This document shows, piece by piece, positions 6,409 to 8,321 of a stretch of DNA of 8,321 bases (position 1 is the stretch's first letter; each line of letters starts with the position of its first letter). The stretch lies in NCBI GenBank assembly GCA_023390485.1, contig JAEWCT010000250.1, forward strand, positions 1 through 8,321, written 5' to 3'. The notes under the pieces were generated by a model, which worked only from the letters and a program-made list of their open reading frames with translations, had not been told where the DNA came from and did not search any database. The stretch is from Pseudomonadota bacterium. Lineage in GTDB: Bacteria; Pseudomonadota; Alphaproteobacteria; Rhizobiales; Hyphomicrobiaceae. The translations under genes were made by a program, and so were the position numbers.

Positions 6409-6936
6409 TCAGGCTTCGTGAGGAATATTCCGCGTCGCTTCGAACAGGAACCACACGCGGCGTTCGCCTTCGTCGATCCAAACCTCCAGAAGACTGGTGG
6501 TAGCGACATCGCCGTGCTCGTCACACAGGTCGTGCACCTGGCGCATCTCATCGACAAGCTGAAGATTGTCGTCGCGAAGCTCCGCAAGCATGTCGTTCGG
6601 CGTGACGAAGTCTGCATTGTTATCGAGGATGCGTTTCTCGCTATTGATCTGCCCGATGGAGCGGATCGTGGTGCCGCCGATTTTGCGAGCGCGTTCCGCT
6701 ATGTCGTCGGTTGCAGCGAATATCTGCTCGCCCTGTTCGTCCAGCAGAAGATGATAGTCGCGGAAGTTCGGGCCGGACATGTGCCAGTGAAAATTCTTGG
6801 TCTTGATATAAAGCGCAAAAAAATCAGCTAGCAGCGCCGTCAGCGCGCCGGAGATATCTTTGATCGCGTTATCGGAAAAGTGCGATGGCGTATCGAGGGG
6901 AAGCTTGCGACGGGCCTTAGCGGTATCCGCTTTCAT
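6409..6936 (-). CDS. dps: Dps family DNA-binding ferritin-like protein
   Basis: 175 aa, normal for Dps. The family forms a 12-subunit cage that oxidises Fe(II) with hydrogen peroxide, stores the iron and coats DNA in starvation and oxidative stress. The ferroxidase ligands are all present when aligned with E. coli Dps: His50 and His62 in FHWHMSGPNFRDYH (49-62), Asp66, then Asp77 and Glu81 in TDDIAERA (76-83). The mobile N-terminal tail MKADTAKARRK is lysine/arginine-rich, as in Dps proteins that bind DNA through this tail. The C-terminal part EVWIDEGERRVWFL (151-164) closes the four-helix bundle. ATG 6936 has AAGGA ten nt upstream. It is convergent with the flavin reductase gene and in the same direction as the DUF302 gene 108 nt upstream, so it probably has its own promoter. 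Confidence 0.95.
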   Translation of the reverse strand: MKADTAKARRKLPLDTPSHFSDNAIKDISGALTALLADFFALYIKTKNFHWHMSGPNFRDYHLLLDEQGEQIFAATDDIAERARKIGGTTIRSIGQINSEKRILDNNADFVTPNDMLAELRDDNLQLVDEMRQVHDLCDEHGDVATTSLLEVWIDEGERRVWFLFEATRNIPHEA

Positions 6937-7044
6937 GACTATCAGTTCCTTACGCTATGTTGCTTCGGGGGGAGTTCCATCCAAAGAATTCGCAACCTCT
7001 TGAAATGTTCATTACGAATCGTGAATTGGCGATTATTTTTTTGA
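6937..7044 (-). promoter_or_regulatory. dps upstream region
   Basis: This 108-nt gap should hold the dps promoter. Read on the - strand it contains GGAAC (6974-6978), the -35 element of alphaproteobacterial general stress sigma factor EcfG, but the nearest -10-like CGTA (6951-6954) lies 19 nt away instead of 16-17 and departs from CGTT, so I do not call an EcfG promoter with confidence. AAGGA at 6947-6951 is the ribosome binding site. Confidence 0.3.
7017..7042 (+). terminator. Terminator-like hairpin with T-run on the + strand
   Basis: AATCG (7017-7021) pairs with CGATT (7030-7034) and is followed by A and seven T residues (7036-7042). The stem is short and AT-rich, so stability is low. It points along the + strand, where no gene precedes it closely; on the - strand it lies just after the DUF302 stop but without a U-tract on that side. 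It may be a remnant or a chance T-run. Confidence 0.25.
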
Positions 7045-7449
7045 TCAATCACCCTTGCCTGCAGCCTCCTCGACGACAAGCCTTAACAGGGAGGATAGCT
7101 TCTCCACAGTCGGCCGAACGGCGGACGCTATTCCATACCGGTTCGCCAGCCACTCCATATCCTGATACGTGAGCCACGTGACGTTCTTGTCATCCTCCCA
7201 AACAAGAACCTTGGCCGGAAGCTCCAAGCCGATCAACTGTTCTTGCTGCATAAGACGTGTACCGACATTCGGGTTGCCGAAAATCAGAACCTCTGTCGGC
7301 CGCAATTCCAATCCGACCTTTGCGGCAGCGGCGGCATGGTCGATGCGCGCTACGACGGTCGCTCCTTTATCGGTAATTTTTCGGGCTAGCCGGTCGGCCG
7401 TTTCCTTAGGCTGGTGATTGCTGCGCTGCGTAATCAGGCCTTCGACCAT
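7045..7449 (-). CDS. DUF302 domain-containing protein
   Basis: 134 aa, consisting of a single DUF302 domain. Conserved landmarks are ETADRLARKITDKGATVVAR (16-35) running into IDHAAAAAKVGL (36-47), LRPTEVLIFGNPNVGTRLM (49-67), LPAKVLVWED (77-86) and the YGI near 105. The function of the family is not established; structures show a compact alpha/beta fold, and members occur alone or fused to other domains. No signal peptide, membrane segment or cysteine is visible, so a cytosolic protein is expected. The start ATG 7449 lacks a strong Shine-Dalgarno; only GAG lies close upstream. It is followed by dps 108 nt downstream on the same strand and preceded by an unusual gap of 225 nt. Co-location with dps suggests a stress setting but does not define a role. 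Confidence 0.88.
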   Translation of the reverse strand: MVEGLITQRSNHQPKETADRLARKITDKGATVVARIDHAAAAAKVGLELRPTEVLIFGNPNVGTRLMQQEQLIGLELPAKVLVWEDDKNVTWLTYQDMEWLANRYGIASAVRPTVEKLSSLLRLVVEEAAGKGD

Positions 7450-7510
7450 GGCTCATAACCGTTGCGGTTGATCCTTTGCCGGCCGCCACTGTTAGCTCTG
7501 AGGACCGTTC

Positions 7511-7558
7511 ATGTCCAATAAAGACAAACCCCATCGGGCTTCCGGAAAGTTTTCATAA
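7511..7558 (+). CDS. Possible 15-residue small ORF
   Basis: ATG 7511 is preceded by TGAGGA (7499-7504) with a good 6-nt spacing and opens a 15-codon frame MSNKDKPHRASGKFS ending at TAA 7556-7558. It is hydrophilic and basic. It lies upstream of a sigma-54-like element and has no recognised homologue that I know. Either a leader peptide, the eroded start of a lost gene, or chance. Confidence 0.12.
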   Translation: MSNKDKPHRASGKFS

Positions 7559-7568
7559 AGTTAGTCGC

Positions 7569-7583
7569 TGGCACACTGCGTGC
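7569..7583 (+). promoter_or_regulatory. Sigma-54-like -24/-12 promoter element
   Basis: TGGCAC (7569-7574) and TGC (7581-7583) have the spacing of a -24/-12 element (TGGCACG-N4-TTGC): the invariant GG and GC doublets are correctly placed and 9 of 11 consensus positions match. Transcription would start near 7595 on the + strand, but the only reading frame there is 10 codons long and the next real gene is on the opposite strand. It may drive a small RNA or be accidental. Confidence 0.28.
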
Positions 7584-7602
7584 GTGCACCGGAGGCGGGA
7601 GG

Positions 7603-7637
7603 CAATGGCTATTGCCATTGAACGCGGTCATCAATAA
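7603..7637 (+). other. Perfect hairpin over the start of a 10-codon ORF with strong RBS
   Basis: CAATGGC (7603-7609) and GCCATTG (7614-7620) form a perfect 7-bp stem with the tetraloop TATT. The ATG at 7605 lies inside the stem, and a purine-rich GGAGGCGGGAGG (7591-7602) stands directly before it. The frame MAIAIERGHQ ends at TAA 7635-7637. The pattern would suit a structured small RNA or a leader, but no downstream gene on this strand benefits. Confidence 0.25.
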
Positions 7638-7667
7638 CTGCGGTGAATAGGTGCTATGCCGCGGCCT

Positions 7668-7686
7668 GGCCTCTTTAGACGAGGCC
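7668..7686 (-). terminator. Hairpin spanning the permease stop codon
   Basis: GGCCTC (7668-7673) pairs with GAGGCC (7681-7686) around a 7-nt loop that contains the permease TAA stop. No U-tract follows on the - strand, so it is a weak candidate for transcription termination or mRNA 3'-end protection. Confidence 0.3.
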
Positions 7687-8321
7687 GAGTCGTGACTGCA
7701 GTCGGTCCGTCGACGCCCGCAGGAGCCGGTCAGCGACGATGCCGATGAAGGCGATGACCAAGCCTGCCGTCAGGCCTCGTCCTGCGTCGGCCTTCGCCAA
7801 GGCAATGAAAACTTCCTGACCAAGGTCGCGCGTTCCAATCATCGCGCAGATGATGATCATGCTAAGCGCGAGCAGCACCGTCTGATTGAGGCCCAGCATG
7901 ATCTCAGGCAGCGCCAGCGGCAACTGCACCCTCCAGAACATCTGCCGGGGCGTGCAGCCGGATACGGTAGCGGCCTCGATCAAGTTTTCGGGGATCTGTC
8001 GAATACCGTGATTGGTGTAGCGAATTGCGGGGACGATCGCGAACAGCACGGTCGCAATCATCGCCGTTACGTCACCGACGCGGAAAAGCATGACGACGGG
8101 AATGATGAAGCAGAACGACGGAAGCGTTTGCAGCGTGTCGCAGATCGGCATGAGAAAGGCAGCGAACCGGTCGCTTCGCGACGCTGCGATCCCGAGCGCG
8201 ATGCCGAACAGGAACGCGACAAGCGCCGACATACCGCAAAGATAGAGTGTCGCCATCGACTTTTCCCAAAGTCCCGTCGCCGCGCAGAAGGCCGTCATGA
8301 CGACGACAATCGCCGCAAGGC
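7675..8321 (-). CDS. ABC transporter permease, glycine betaine/proline/choline type (ProW-like), 5' end outside the window
   Basis: Partial: 214 residues are visible and the frame stays open to the right edge (LAAIVVV precedes the internal Met at 8296-8298), so that Met is probably not the start and the first membrane segments are missing. It is an integral inner-membrane subunit of an osmoprotectant or quaternary-amine importer. LWEKSMATLYLCGMSAL begins the conserved permease domain. TLQTLPSFCFIIPVVMLF (about 8127-8074) is the characteristic TLQTxPxFxxxIP motif of the OpuAB/ProW group. The cytoplasmic EAA loop EAATVSGCTPRQMFWRVQLP (about 7977-7918) contacts the ATPase. At least four hydrophobic segments are visible. 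The C terminus, after GLTAGLVIAFIGIVADR, is normal. The ATPase and binding-protein genes are expected to the right, outside the window. Substrate (betaine, proline, choline) cannot be decided from the permease. Confidence 0.9.
   Translation of the reverse strand, partial: LAAIVVVMTAFCAATGLWEKSMATLYLCGMSALVAFLFGIALGIAASRSDRFAAFLMPICDTLQTLPSFCFIIPVVMLFRVGDVTAMIATVLFAIVPAIRYTNHGIRQIPENLIEAATVSGCTPRQMFWRVQLPLALPEIMLGLNQTVLLALSMIIICAMIGTRDLGQEVFIALAKADAGRGLTAGLVIAFIGIVADRLLRASTDRLQSRLGLV

Noticed and set aside
6418..6831. A 137-codon + strand frame opposite dps
   Set aside because: Dps has complete ferroxidase residues on the other strand. The + strand frame has no recognisable feature.
6951..6978. 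EcfG general-stress promoter upstream of dps
   Set aside because: GGAAC is present, but the spacer to CGTA is 19 nt instead of 16-17 and the -10 does not match CGTT. Kept only as a weak note in the dps upstream region.
1..8321. Mobile element, CRISPR array or horizontally acquired island
   Set aside because: I saw no transposase, integrase, tRNA, regular repeat array, terminal inverted repeats or clear base-composition shift. All recognised genes look like ordinary chromosomal genes.

Overview
The window (about 8.3 kb, GC roughly 58-60% by eye) looks like chromosomal DNA of an alphaproteobacterium, most likely a methylotrophic member of the Hyphomicrobiales (Hyphomicrobium- or Methylobacterium-like). 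The main clue is the first gene, a dihydropteroate-synthase-like protein of the type found in methylotrophs that use tetrahydromethanopterin and in methanogens. An aerobic-pathway cobalamin gene (cobF) and the high-GC codon use agree with this. The taxonomic call is inference from gene content. I see no rRNA, tRNA, insertion sequence, CRISPR array or phage gene.

Layout, left to right. (1) 35-1444 (-) is the DHPS-like pterin gene, divergent from (2) 1584-2348 (+), cobF, precorrin-6A synthase. (3) 2364-3281 (-) is a LysR-type regulator that ends only 15 nt from cobF and is divergent from (4) a four-gene cluster on the + strand: wrbA (3412-4011), a two-domain VOC ring-cleaving dioxygenase (4143-5078), an alpha/beta hydrolase of the phospholipase/carboxylesterase family (5075-5722, ATGA overlap) and a flavin-reductase-like FMN-binding split-barrel protein (5724-6326, 1 nt gap). 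(5) On the - strand follow dps (6409-6936), a DUF302 gene (7045-7449) and, running off the right edge, the permease of a glycine betaine/proline/choline-type ABC importer (7675 to beyond 8321).

The most coherent system is the LysR plus four-gene cluster. WrbA reduces quinones to hydroquinones. The dioxygenase resembles the MhqA/MhqO/MhqE group and the hydrolase resembles MhqD, which in Bacillus belong to the MhqR regulon that protects against methylhydroquinone and catechols. The split-barrel protein could handle reduced flavin. I infer an electrophile/quinone detoxification operon under LysR control, a proteobacterial counterpart of the Firmicute MhqR regulon. The wrbA-dioxygenase gap holds three hairpins in 131 nt, one of them directly next to the dioxygenase ribosome binding site, so the two halves of the cluster may be differentially expressed.

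The right third contains stress genes (Dps for iron and DNA protection, an osmoprotectant-type permease). The 225-nt gap 7450-7674 carries + strand signals with no gene to serve: a sigma-54-like element, two tiny ORFs with good ribosome binding sites and a perfect 7-bp hairpin. No other gap exceeds 140 nt.
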